From NCBI GenBank assembly GCA_030737835.1, contig JAUJYN010000031.1, positions 1,633,608-1,697,607 on the forward strand: a DNA stretch of 64,000 bases, read 5' to 3'. The translations under genes were made by a program, and so were the position numbers. A model generated the notes under the pieces. The model worked only from the letters and a program-made list of their open reading frames with translations. It had not been told where the DNA came from and ran no database searches. Each line of letters begins with the position of its first letter. Positions within the stretch are counted from its first letter, which is position 1. Positions 21,470 to 33,499 of this stretch are shown in pieces. Origin of the DNA: Acorus gramineus (taxonomy: Eukaryota > Streptophyta > Magnoliopsida > Acorales > Acoraceae).

Positions 21470-24063
21470 TGTTATGCCTGTGTCATTTGGAGCGCTCTGA
21501 TTGAAAATTTGGCTACATAATTTTTCTCCTCGAAGTTATGTATTTCCAATTTGGTATTTGGATTTGATTTTGTTAAAATCCAAGATGAAGAGGTTTAAAT
21601 ATGAGTTTATTATGAGATGCTCAGTTTCGAGTTAGCTTTCATACAAAAGTGGAATTAGATCAACTGGATTCATGTAGTAAAAGTTATGGGTATTTTTCCA
21701 AGTATACCCCGGGGATGAAAAATTCTGGCAGCAGCCCTGTTCAATGTTTAGCTCTAATTTCGGAATAGCTAGAGGGATTATTTGATCTTGGCATAAACAT
21801 GAAAGTTGTAGATAATCTTCTTGGCTTTCCAACGGATTTTGAATTGTGCAATTCGGAGCTAAATTAAGGAAGTTCTGGCTGTTCTAGTGAAGCATGTGCA
21901 GAATTTCTAGTTAGGGATGAATTGGTCATTTCTATCCCTCCTTTAGATAGTTATTGCCCAAAATCTCTCTCTCTCTCTCTCCCACTCACACGTCTACTCT
22001 CTTGGGCCTCTCTTTCTCTCTTTCAAAGTCCCCTCCAAGTGTTTGTTTTATTTCCTCAAAGAGAAGGAGAAGGTGGAGGAGGAAGTGATGGTGAGAGTTA
22101 GTGTAAGTGTTGTTGTAGTTGTTGATCTCTCTTCTCTCAAGTTCCCTTTCATGAACTTTTCCTCCCTGATTTGCAGCCAATGGAGGGCTGAGGAGGGCTG
22201 AGGAGGTGGTGGTAGTGGTGGTGGTGGTTGAGGTGGTCGCGGGTGCGTCGAGGGCCCCCGAACCTCCCCCTTTCATTTCCCCTCCCAAGGTGAGCCTTTC
22301 CCCTTCTTTTCTTGGTTTTTATGGCTTAGGGATGGTTGGGGAGGTCATGCATGTTGGGTAGATGTGTTAGAATGTGTGTGAGGGGTTGGGGAGGGTTAAA
22401 AAGGGGTTAGGGAAGAGTGGGCGCGCGCTGGGGGCTGTCTGCGCGCGAGCACGCGCAGGCGCGCGCGCAGGAGGGCGCGCAGATGCGCGCGGGCGCGTGC
22501 GCGAGAGAGTGCGCGGAGTGGGCACGCGGGTGCGCGCGGGCGCGTACGAGGGTGCACTCGCGCGGGGTAGTGCGCCTAGGCATGTGCCTGGGCGCGCGGC
22601 TGGGCACAAGTGCGTGCGCGCACTTGCGTGCGCGTGCGAGGGGCCATGCGTGTGGCTGCCCGAGAGTTCGGGTAGGTGTCGGGGCACTCGGACTCGCGTG
22701 CGCACATGCGTACTCGCATGCATGCGAGTCCATATGCATGTTTGTCCGAGTATTTGGTATTTATATTAAATTTCATGTATGTTTGTGTAGTTTACTCACC
22801 ATATTGAATGCCCATGTCTTACAGATCTTGGCGAACGGTCACGCAACGACCCGGGTTGCGGTGAGTGGGTCAATCCAACCCAGTAGGGAGGCGTTCGATG
22901 CACGTAGGCGTGCATTGCCCTCCCCTGGGGCACCATAATTGCATATTAACTTGTGTCAATGAAAAACAATGTTAATACATGTTTTACTATGATGTAACCA
23001 TGCCATATTAGACATTGTATGCTAGGGATATACATCCATGTATCATGTATAGAGGCCCATACATGTCTAGAAGCCTTGATCTATGCATGTTTCCCATTTA
23101 GTTTAATTTAATTAAATAAATTGAGATTATGTTGGTATGAGCATGTCTTAGAAAATATTATAATATATGTTTCCCGCATCTCAGTTATGCGCCCTGGAGG
23201 AATTCTTGAGAATTCATGACATTAGTAGTGTTAGAAATCGTTGTCGACGGATCCAAGAGGATCGTATCCGTGTGAGTAGGCTGTTTTCTCCCCTTCGTTG
23301 GATCCGAGTAGGGACTCCCCAGCGTTGGGAAAGCTGTCCTGACAGAGGGCTCCCATCTGTAGGTACCACCGATGCGTTCGGAGGGTACTGATCGTGGGAG
23401 TATACCAGGTAGAGGCTACGTGAGGGAGAGGCTACTGGTGGACCAAGGGTGGAGAGCAGTCTAGTCTGTCCCAAAAGGCCCATGTCACCCCTAAAGGGTG
23501 AGGGTGAGGGTGGGGTGGGTCGGCGGTGTTACGACCCACTAGCTTGTACAGTTACTCCCGTTTAGGGACTTTAATTATTTTAAGGTTAATATGAGTTGTG
23601 TTGCATAGATTGTGCCATTCACTGAGCGTGTGGCTCACCCCTCGCATATTCTTTTCCTCCAGTTGTATCTGAGTCGGATCTGAAGGAGGAGCTCCCCGAG
23701 GCATCACATCAGTAGCGGAGCAGCGTTCACGTTTTGGGTTCTGCGAGTGAGAGGCCATCAGCATCCCCTTCTTTGCTTGTATGTATTGTTATCCGTGCTT
23801 GGGCACAATACTTGTATTGGGATGTCTTTGTTATATTGGCTCTCACAGGACAGTTGATTATGTATTCTGGTCTGTAATATGTCTTTAAATTACAGACTCA
23901 GTCGTTTAAGCTTCCGCTATATGTATATATATTATGTCAGCTACATTATTGATTGTGTTGTCATTTTCGATGTTGTTTAGAGTCTTTTATTAATCTCCTG
24001 TATGGACTGCTGATATTATATATATTTGCCACGTATCGAGGACGGCCGCCCTGGGGCGTGACA
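21470..24063 (+). repeat. TyA 3' LTR (2,594 bp)
   Basis: Same ends as the 5' LTR and very similar throughout. The main difference is the GC-rich tract, longer here. The candidate intron is 22,290-22,824 (donor CCCAAG|GTGAGC, acceptor TGTCTTACAG|ATCTTGGCG), 535 bp against 443 bp in the 5' LTR. Ends GGGGCGTGACA, followed by target duplication ATTAA. Confidence 0.92.
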
Positions 24064-24907
24064 ATTAATAATTAAAATTTTAAAATTTAAACAAATTTAT
24101 TACAATTAGTTATTAAACAATTGACTAAAGGATAAAAAGGGAAATAAAAATATTGGGTCACAAAATCTTTTTAATAAGTAAGTAATAGATAGATATATAG
24201 ATTTATAAAGTATATTATATTCATATTCATATGTACATCTTATATTATTATTTTAGTTCATGAGGGTTTTTCATTCTATTACAAAAAAACATATTCATAG
24301 AAATAAAATTTAATAGATATATATGGTGAATATATTTAATTTCAAAATTAAGAAATTAGAATATATAGATATGTTTTAAAATAAAAATATATTTATATGA
24401 TTTAATAAAATCTTATTTTCATATCTTAAAATTTTATGATTGATCAAAATCTTAAATCTGATAATAACATATTAATAATTATACAAATCATAATCTTATT
24501 AGATCATATCGTATCATTTAATGATTTTAAAATTTAAAAATTTAAATAAATCTATTATTATTAGTAATTAAACAATTAATTAAAGGATAAAAATAGAAAT
24601 GAAAATATTGGGTCACAGATTTCTTTTAATAAGTAAGTAATAGATATATTTATATGATTTAATAAAATCTGATTTTCATATCTTAAAATTTTATGATTTA
24701 TCAAAATCTTAAATATGATAATAACATATTAATAATTATACAAATCGTAATCTTATTAGATCTGATCGTATCATTTAATGATTTTAAAATTTGAAAATTT
24801 AAATAAATCTATTACTATCAATAATTAAATAATTAATTAAAGGATAAAAATGAAAATGAAAATATTGAGTCACATAATTCTTTTAATAAGTAAGTAATAG
24901 ATATGAT
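24064..24907 (+). repeat. AT-rich tandem repeat array, right of TyA
   Basis: Units containing TTAAAGGATAAAAA, AAAATATTGGGTCACA and TTTTAATAAGTAAGTAATAG begin near 24,070, 24,523 and 24,780. The last two are spaced 257 bp; the first is separated by extra AT-rich sequence. The sequence left of TyA (10,430-10,505) matches the start of a unit. Confidence 0.65.
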
Positions 24908-25470
24908 CTCAATGTTATGAAACCCTTTCCCATCCATTGCACCCATTTAATAAATTAAAAACCAATTTCACATCACATAAATTTTCTTTAAATTATGTAT
25001 CCCTAATTAAACCTTAATTAGGCAAACCCTTATTAGAGACAACATTGTGTCTATCAGAAGTAGTAATTATATCACTAATCTTTGTCATACATTGCTTATG
25101 AAATTCAATATATATTATGTCTAATATGTCGACAAATGTATGTATCTTGTACGCCTGCTATGAACTTAGTTACTTGATCTCGTGACGCTGCTTTGGCCAA
25201 CAATTTCGGTGCACGAACAGAGGTTCAATATACCTTGCAAAATTTGATCGGATCCCTAGGCAAATCCTTATCTCAAATTTTACTAATGCATTCCTGTAGT
25301 TGAGCCGGGCTTCAGCTCGGTCCCGATTTTAAATTTATTTTCTTGTTATTGATGATATATATTATGATATTTATATTTTACATTATATAAATTTGTATTT
25401 TATACATAAAATATATTTTGATCGTTTTAAGAGTAAAAATCACAATCTAAATAGTGTATATATATTTTTG
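24908..25470. other. AT-rich spacer, no gene seen
   Basis: No reading frame, known repeat end or RNA gene recognised. A short less AT-rich stretch at 25,180-25,330 may be an old repeat fragment. Confidence 0.4.
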
Positions 25471-25481
25471 GATTTTTTTTA

Positions 25482-25680
25482 GGGAAAAATCTATATAACC
25501 CCCTTTAATCTGGCCTAAATCCATATAACCCCCTGCAATCTTGATAAATCCATATAACCCCTTGTAATCACCCCACTATATCCATAAAACCCCCTTCGTT
25601 GCCTTCCGTCCGTCTGTTTAACGGCACAGGGGGTTATATGTATTTATGGCAGATTATAGGGGGTTATATGGATTTTTCTC
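25482..25680. mobile_element. Short MITE with (T/C)ATATAACCCCC repeats
   Basis: About 200-bp inverted-repeat element. The left arm GGGAAAAATCTATATAACCC...TCCATATAACCCCC is mirrored on the right by GGGGGTTATATGTATTTATG...GGGGGTTATATGGATTTTTC. Each arm carries two or three copies of CATATAACCCCCT. The flanks are T runs (possible duplication ATTTTTTTT), so the boundary is uncertain. The motif is shared with the larger element at about 4,929-5,662. Confidence 0.6.
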
Positions 25681-25699
25681 ATTTTTTTTTAATTTTCTT

Positions 25700-27900
25700 T
25701 ATATGTGGTTTAAAAATTGGACTGTTTAACATTTACTTTTAAATTTTTTTTAAGATACCACGCACCTTTAATTTTAATAAAAAAAAGGATTATTCAGATC
25801 ATAAACACATACAAGATCACACAAGCCCCAAGCGACTAAATTGCTCAAAAAGCTCTTTCGAGGAGATGTCAGATCTAGAAGACGCTGATGGGTTGCCGCT
25901 GCCATCACTACGAGAACACCAACACAGGATGCCCCCAGTTGCTGCAAACTCCAAACAAAGAAATCTGCCGCTGCAAGGAATGATTTACCACACCCCTCAC
26001 CGATCTTAGGACTTTTCGAGTCCTAGACCTTCCTCCCCAAAGGCGAAATACAACGGGGGGGATTTATTCCGTTAATATTTAATAAAATCTTAATAAAATC
26101 TTCTAGGACTAGGTTGCCTCCACTAGTCTTAAAATTTTTAAAAATCTCAAAAATGATAATATTTAATCAAAATATTATTTCAAAAACATAAGCATCAGAA
26201 ATTGTATTATAATAATTCTTGAAACATTAATAGCATAATTCATGCTATTTTAAATGACATGATGAAATAATTAAATCATGTAACTTTATTCAATAAATGA
26301 TGCAATTTTTACAATATGTGCAACAATAAAATCATGTATAGTTATCATAATATAAATGCATGAATAACTTATAATATCGCTAGAAAAATTAATCTAAAAC
26401 AACATTTGAGAATCAAGAATACATGGTTCTAGGGTAGAAACCCATATGAATAGATCAGTAAGCTCACTCACCTCAAATGGATCCTAGGTCCGGAGAACGA
26501 AGCTCGCAATTAGAACCTAGATAAACCATATAAATGATTAATTAAAATCTATGATTTAAGCCTAGGCCCAAGACCTAAATATCTATCCATAATTAATGGG
26601 TATAAATTTTTACTCAATAGTATAGACCCATATCCACATATACCACACACAACCTAAAAAGATGATCGAAACCTATTTACCATATAACTAGGCACTAAAA
26701 GACGAAACCAGAAAATACAAAACAGAAAAGATAAAAAAATCCAGAAATTCAAAATAATAATAAAATAACAAAAATTCATAAAATACTATGAAAACATACA
26801 TTTTGTTTTATAAAAATAATTATTAATTAATAAAAGTTGAAAATATATAAAACTTATCATGTATTTGTATAAATCATAACCCTCGTATGATTAAAAACTC
26901 ATATTTTAGAAATCTAAACATAGATCTAATCTTTAAAATAAATAATAAATTGAAACCCTCAGTTTATGAAGACTAAAAAAAATCCAAATATCTAACATAC
27001 ATCTAATAATAATAAATAATAAATCAAAACCCTTGTTTTTTTTATAAAATCATAAAAATCTAACAACGGGAACATATATATCAAAACTCTAACTTGATCA
27101 AAACTAAAAATCCCATAACATAAAAATATATTAAATCCTTAAAAAAAAACAAAACCCTAATTTTATCTTTAAAATAAATAAATAAATAAATGAATAAAAA
27201 CTTAATGACCCAAACATAAATCCAATATCACTAAATAAATAACAATGATTTAGAAGAAAATCAAAAGGTAAGAAGAGTACCTCTCTCTCTCTCTCTCTTT
27301 CTCTCTCTGCCTAATAGGATATACGGCCGCTCACCCTAATATTTTTTTTTTCATTAAGGGTGACTATATAGAGGAGAAGAGATGCCATATAAGGAAATGG
27401 TATGCACTGCTCACGTGCATGATTTCCCATGCATATGGGCCCTCTTTGGTTTCCCTCATAAGGCCCATCATGGGCTGAACCCAACACCCCTATTTCATTT
27501 ACACACACCCACATATTCTAATCTAATATCTTATACATTTAAAAATAATTAAACATTGAAATTTGATTAAAATGCAATTATGTATGCATACAATGAATAT
27601 TTTTTTTAAAATAAATAAATAAATAAAATTTAAATTCAAAATGTGCAATCATCACAATCAAATAGTGTCACTTCTGGGAGATGCTCTTCTATTGCGACTT
27701 ATTAAATTTTGGATTAGTGAAAATGGGATTGTGTAGATCATCTTGAAGAAAGAATCAGAATTGAAATATGGTCCTCTTAATTAATTTGAGATAGTTATCA
27801 CAGAAGCTTCTACTTGTCATTAGCTGTTAGTCTTACATGGCTAATAGTCTGTCAATTATTTTGCAAATACTAATGATATTTTTTATGGAATGTCCAAACC
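25700..27900 (-). other. Unassigned region, possible eroded retroelement LTR
   Basis: No intact coding sequence. The block at 25,840-26,060 (AGCTCTTTCGAGGAGATGTC, AGACGCTGATGGGTTGCCGC) has higher complexity than its surroundings. The stretch CTCACTCACCTCAAATGGAT with GGTCCGGAGAACGAAGC at 26,465-26,505 and the (CT)n run at 27,282-27,308, followed by a less AT-rich end to 27,540, resemble an antisense LTR, but no LTR pair or target duplication was found. Confidence 0.25.
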
Positions 27901-27949
27901 AGTAAAACACTCACATTGATCTAGTCCTGTGCTTGGATAAGATTTTGTC

Positions 27950-30540
27950 TTGTCCTATCATCTTGAATGATTTCGTATTAAATATTTTGAGGTTGGGGTG
28001 TCCTCATTGGTCTAATGAGGTTTTTTTTTTTTAATTCTTGTGGTGGAGTCTGCAATTGAGAAGTTTCCACCATTAAGTATTGTCTGTACACCTTTCGATT
28101 ATGTTTGTACACCAATAAATATTATATGTACACTATTAAGTATTGTCTGTATACTTTTTGATTATGAATACATTGATATCATTGCATGGGCACCTTGAAT
28201 TTCTCCATACCATGCAAATGTCGAATTCTGTTAAAGTCCTTAAGCCAACTAACCTAGTGCTTAGTGTTGTAGTTTTGATATTTTTTCAAGTAAATATCTT
28301 GGTTGTGTTATTCTTAGTCTAAAGCAATATGTTGATTTATAATAAGTCATGTGTTTTTATATATATTTGAAATGAGTTAAAAAGTTATGCATGCAGATAG
28401 GGTGATGTAGTAGAACTTCAAATTTAAGGCTTCTACGGTTTGTGAATATAAATCTAAAGGGTTGATGAGATGTAGTGTATAAATTTATTTGAAAATTTTA
28501 AATAAAGAAGGAGCACCTCTCGAAAAAAGATGGAACACTTCATGCTTAAGGTGTCAATGCCCATATAATCTCTTATTATTTAGGTTTCTTTGTAAATGAG
28601 GGTGGAGAGATCATGTGCATCTCCAAAATTTTGTATGAGAACCAAATATCTTGATTTATGTAGAATATGCATAAAAGTAAAACAACAATTTTGCAATTCA
28701 TTGAACAAAAAAAAAATACAACATTTCCATCATTCCAATTTAGGAGAAAAATTAAAAGAAAATGGTGTATATAATATCTTGTTGTTGTCCTGTCTTGGTG
28801 GTGGGCCTATATATATAATTTTGTGTATATGTTTGTTTTTTTCAAGTATATATAATTTTGTGTATAGTTTGGAAGACAGAGAGCAGCCAATGCACACTGT
28901 TATGCTCCTTTTGTACACTGTTATGCTTCTTATGTACACTGTTATGCTCTTAATATGATATAAAAAGTAACTTAACATTGATCATCGTATTATCCAATAC
29001 TCTAATTTGCTAGTTTTGCTTGTACACTTTGTAGTTATAGGGGTATCTACATGATAAAAAAAAATATCTAAAATTCACTATTATACTCCTCTTGTACACT
29101 GTTATGTTACTCTTGTACACGATTGTCAATTCAGAAAACCCAATTGAAAGTTGAGATTCAGACCTCTATTTTGCTATATTGCTCTTCTCTTTGTGAACTA
29201 AAATTCTTTCTAAACATTAATAGTACTAGCTTGAAAGAAACATGGATAACCTATATTATTAGATAATGGAGTGTGGAAAGCATAAGTATCCATGTATATT
29301 AGATGGTAGTTTATTGAATTACTGTGTGGAAAATATTATGTAATGGATTGGAAAATATTTCTAGATCTAGGGATAGAAGCCATCCTACATATTAATGTAA
29401 TTATGGTACTCACTCCATTTGCTAGTGGGTATCCAACCTATTTTCTCATCACACTAGATGTTTTTTTAATTGTGATTTTGCTGAATGACACATTCTTGGT
29501 ATAGAACTCAAGTTCATCAAACATCACTTTGCATTATAGGATAGCATGTTCTTAGAACTCATTCCATCCCACAATTGTATTCTTCTATATATAGTAGTTT
29601 TTTTTTGTGGGTACACAACTGTATTATTCTTCTATAGTAGTTGAAGCCAATAGAAAGTTGTGTGTGTGAAGCATCATATTACTATTTAAGAGTATGAATA
29701 CAGCACTGCCAAGGCCTTCTATATAGATAACTCCTCCATGAATCTATATTACATCTTCAATGAAAATAGACGCTCTAAACCTATAGGCTCTTATACATTG
29801 TTATGTTTCTCTTGTACACTGTTATGTTCCTCATGTACATTGTTATGTTCCTCCTGTATACTTTTATATTTTCTCTGCTATGCTCCTCTTATGCTCAGAT
29901 TGGTATGTATATTTTATATTTAATATGTAAAATCCTAATATGATATAGAAGCTAGCTTAAGATTGGTCAATTTTTTTTGTCATTGTTTATTTTGACCTAG
30001 ATGCTCAAGGAGTTACTTAGGCTGTTAGGCACAAGTTCACAGTTGGAGCTGTGATCTCCAAGACTTTCTACTTCATCTTAGTATCCAATTATGGGAAAGA
30101 GGTTACTTAGGCTGTTACGCATAGATAAGAATTGCTTGCTTATTTAACTTGTTAGTTTTGCTTGTACTCTTTGTAGTTATAAGGGTATCTACATAACCAA
30201 AGAACTTCAAAATTTACTGTTATTCTCCTTCTGTACACTATTATATTTTCTCTGTTATGCTCATCTGTTATTCTCCTCTTATGCTCCTTTCGTATATTGT
30301 TATAAATATATGTGCACTCTTAATCATATCTGTGAACATTGTTATTTTTGTTTCTGATGATGTATACATCCTATATTGATATTGTGAGATTGCAATGTGC
30401 AAGTTTAGTGGCTCAAAATGAATTTCAATTTGTACAATTTCATGCACGATGTTGTTAACTGGCCAACCACAAGGGATGACCAATGCCCACAACAATCCAA
30501 TAGGTAAGAGTTATTATTATATTGCGATGGCTCAATGTCC
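27950..30540. repeat. AT-rich tract with recurrent TACACTGTTATG motif
   Basis: The motif TGTACACTGTTATGyTCCTC and close variants occur in clusters at about 28,129, 28,893-28,952 (three in a row, about 21-bp period), 29,085-29,120, 29,796-29,896 (four to five in a row) and 30,222-30,300. A longer unit (TTAGTTTTGCTTGTACTCTTTGTAGTTATAAGGGTATCTACAT type) is duplicated at about 29,010 and 30,142. The motif reappears to the right of the TyB solo LTR at 33,107 and 33,190. Clusters of a short motif suggest the subterminal region of a DNA transposon, but no TIRs were found. Confidence 0.5.
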
Positions 30541-30545
30541 CCAAG

Positions 30546-32830
30546 TGTCACGCCCCAGGGCGGCCGTCCCCGGGACGCGGCAAGTGTATATAAAATATCA
30601 GAATCTACACAGGAGGTCAATAATATATCATACACAAACAACCAGAATGACACACAGACAACAAAGGAGCTGACATGATATATACACCAAATGCGGAAGC
30701 AAAAGACTGAATCTGTAAATAAACATACTACAGACTCGATACTCAATCATCTGTCCTGTGAGAGCCAATATACACAAATACAACTGAATATATACAAACG
30801 TGTGCCAAGCACGGAAATAAAATACATACAGTCAAGAAGGGATGCTGATAACCTCTGGTACTCGCGGAACGTGGCGCTGCTCCGCTACTGAAGGAATCCC
30901 TCGGAAAGCTCCAACTGCTGCTCCGGCTCCAGCTCAGGCTCAGTGGTAACTGGGGAAAAACATATGCGAGGGGTGAGCCACACGCTCAGTGAACGGCACA
31001 ACCCATGCATCACAGACAATATTGACCACAACATATTAATCCAGCAATTCATCCCGCCTCCAAAGGGCAGGAACAACATAATCAATAATCCATCTTAAAC
31101 CACTATTTCCATAACCCAGATCATACCCTCACCCTTACCCCTCAACAGGGGACTCAGGATATTGGGACTGACAATCATCCATAAACAAATCCAGCGGGTC
31201 GCTCATCGCCAACCCACTACACCCTCACCCTCACCTTTCCAAAGGTGACATAGGATTTTGGGACTGACTAGGCTGTTGGTCACCCTTGGTCCACCGGTAG
31301 TCTCTCCTCCACTCCGTAGGCCGCTTGGCTTTCACCCACAACTTCAGCACACTCCGAAACCAAATCAGGAGGCGCCTACTGATGGGAACCCTTGGAAGGG
31401 ACGACCTTTCTAACGCTGGGGCAGTCTCTATCGGATCCAACGAGGGGGACAGAACAGCCTATCCATACGCATATGATCCACTCGGATCCGCCGACAACAC
31501 ATCTCTACAACTCAAATGTCATGAACTCTTCAGAGTTCCTCCAGGGCGCATAACTACGATGCGGGGAAATAAGTATAATAAAAGCAAGGTTGTAATATCA
31601 TTGGGGGAAAGAACTCGGGAGGGCGGCGTGAGTTCCCGTTATAGGATACCCCGACAACCAAACAAGGAACACGGAGTACCCTAACCCGGGTCTCACCGCT
31701 GTCCTCGCAAGGCCCCTCCCCTATAATATTCACTAACATGCTAATAAACATACCAATCATACAACATTATTTATAATATTATTGGGACTAGAAACCTTGG
31801 GAGGGCAGCATGAGGTCCCGATACAGGACATCCCGACAACCAAACAAGGAACCCGGAGTACCCTAACACGGGTCTCAATGTTGACCTCGCAAGGCTCCTC
31901 CCTATAATATTATCTAAGGCATGCGATTTAACATACACTAGCATTTAATTTAATAAATAAACTAGTAGGACGCATGCATAGGCCAAGGCTTCCTAGCATG
32001 AAAACAGGGGGCGTGGTGCATGGCTCTTACACCTTTCCTATGGGCGTAAGTCCCTAACATAAAAGTCTAGGGTAGCATGCATTCTACATTTAAAATCATG
32101 CTCACATGTAATGCATATTACTACAGGTTAATATAATCCACGGTGCCCCAGGAGAGGTCGGTATACGCCCAAGTGCGTATAACACCTCTCTACTGGGTTG
32201 GATTGTCCCACTCACCAGAACTCGGGTCGACGCGCGACCGTCCGTCGAGATCAAGGAGAGGAAGCGAAGTCCGGTTGCTCTCCGCACGCCGAAACCTTTC
32301 TCACTACGCCCCGATCTATCACGGCCCTCAAAACGGCCCGAAACAGAGGAGAAGGAGGGGTGGTCGGGGAGGCTAGGATCGCCGAATCGGGATTTGAGGG
32401 CACCGGGGTGTAGATCGGGACCCGATCTACACTTCCTAGGTTTTGGGTTTTTGATTTTGAGGGGTCTAGCGGCCTCAAAAGTGAGAAAAATGGAGAAGAG
32501 GAGAGAGGGGAAGGGTTGGTAGGGATGATGAATAGTAACTCGAAAATTAGATCCCACTTATTTATAGTGTGCGACTTAAAAACCCAGATACGCCCCGGAA
32601 CTGCGAAATTTTGGGAACGTTATTGGAATTCGATGAAATTTTCGTGAGAGGCTTAAAATGGCACCAGGACACCAAATATGCAGTTAGATTTCCAATCGGA
32701 GTCCTCTAACTCAGGACGATAGCTAACAGTCCAAAAATTAGCGGTACCGATCGAAAACCGAAAAAAAAACGAAAAACTGCCAGAATGCTCCAACGGTTAC
32801 CAGCAGGTTAAAAGTGACACAAATATAACA
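30546..32830 (-). mobile_element. TyB solo LTR lacking the intron (2,285 bp)
   Basis: Begins TGTCACGCCCC and ends AAATATAACA on the plus strand, with perfect target duplication CCAAG (30,541-30,545 and 32,831-32,835). It aligns with the other TyB LTRs across both ends but lacks the GC-rich segment. At 32,251/32,252 the sense strand reads ...CTCTCCTTG|ATCTCGACGG, exactly the join of donor exon and acceptor exon of the intron-bearing copies. TATAAATA lies about 300 bp upstream of the junction (near 32,560, minus strand). A two-unit G-rich tandem repeat lies at 31,120-31,250. Confidence 0.93.
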
Positions 32831-33499
32831 CCAAGTACATGATACAATATTCATTTATGATATTTTTAGGGTTGACTGTGATATGTTTGTCATCAAATAC
32901 AGTAAGCACCAGATAAAAGGAACCAGCATGGAATTTGGGCAACATAACATAACATTTCAAAGTTCCGAGGGGAATATGTGGCCAAAATCATTTGAAACTC
33001 AAATAAATGAAATCCAGGAAGAGTGTGAAATGTATAAATAGCATATGTAAATATTACTTTGTAGTTATTTTGTAATTCAGTGGCGGTGATTTAAACAGCA
33101 GATGTGTACACTGTTATCGATTTAAATGTTTCATATATCAATTTTAAATGATGTTTGAAATGTTTGTTCGCGATTACAATTTAAAATAGTGTGTACACTG
33201 TTATACACACATATAAAAAGATGAAGTATACTGTTATAAAAAGAGAGTGCTGGGGTTAAAAAGGGAAATAAAAATGGTAGGGTTAATTGTAGATGGATGG
33301 AAGGACCTAAACACAATGGATGGAGGGATTTAAAGAAAAGTATAAAAAGTCAAGGGACCTATTGTTATTACAGTGGTATCCCCAAGGACCTCTAATTAAT
33401 TTCCCCATTTAAAAAAAATAAAAAAACACAATAAATATGGGGTTTTTTTTTTCTTGGAAAATTTAGAGGTCCTCCAAATAAGGGGGCCCGTAGACGATG
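32831..33499. other. AT-rich tract between two TyB solo LTRs
   Basis: Right continuation of the TACACTGTTAT region (motif at 33,107 and 33,190), then GGACCTAAACACAATGGATGG and GGACCTCTAATTAATTTCCCC, which look like a transposon end. No coding sequence was recognised. Confidence 0.4.

Larger units (their letters stand above)
10506..24063 (+). mobile_element. Ty3/gypsy retrotransposon TyA (Tekay/Del-like chromovirus), complete but coding-dead
   Basis: Complete element with a perfect 5-bp target duplication ATTAA (10,501-10,505 and 24,064-24,068), LTRs beginning TGTTATGCC and ending GGGCGTGACA, a Met-tRNA primer site, gag, protease, RT, RNase H, integrase, a chromodomain-like tail, and a polypurine tract. 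The gene order PR-RT-RH-IN and the C-terminal chromodomain-like segment place it among chromoviruses; long LTRs and sequence style suggest Tekay/Del. Coding is destroyed by an antisense solo LTR in gag, two CAG-to-TAG-type stops after the zinc knuckle, and at least five single-base frameshifts. The two LTRs are very similar apart from length changes in the GC-rich tract, so insertion is fairly recent. Confidence 0.92.

Noticed and set aside
28596-28978. Two overlapping frames of 82-120 codons around 28.6-29.0 kb
   Set aside because: They run through the TACACTGTTATG tandem motif and have repetitive composition (YTVMLL repeats), with no domain.
32200-32300. Simple random deletion as the explanation for the short TyB solo LTR
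   Set aside because: The breakpoints coincide with GT and AG at both ends of the segment, and the junction reproduces the exon join to the base, so splicing is the better explanation. It still needs transcript support.
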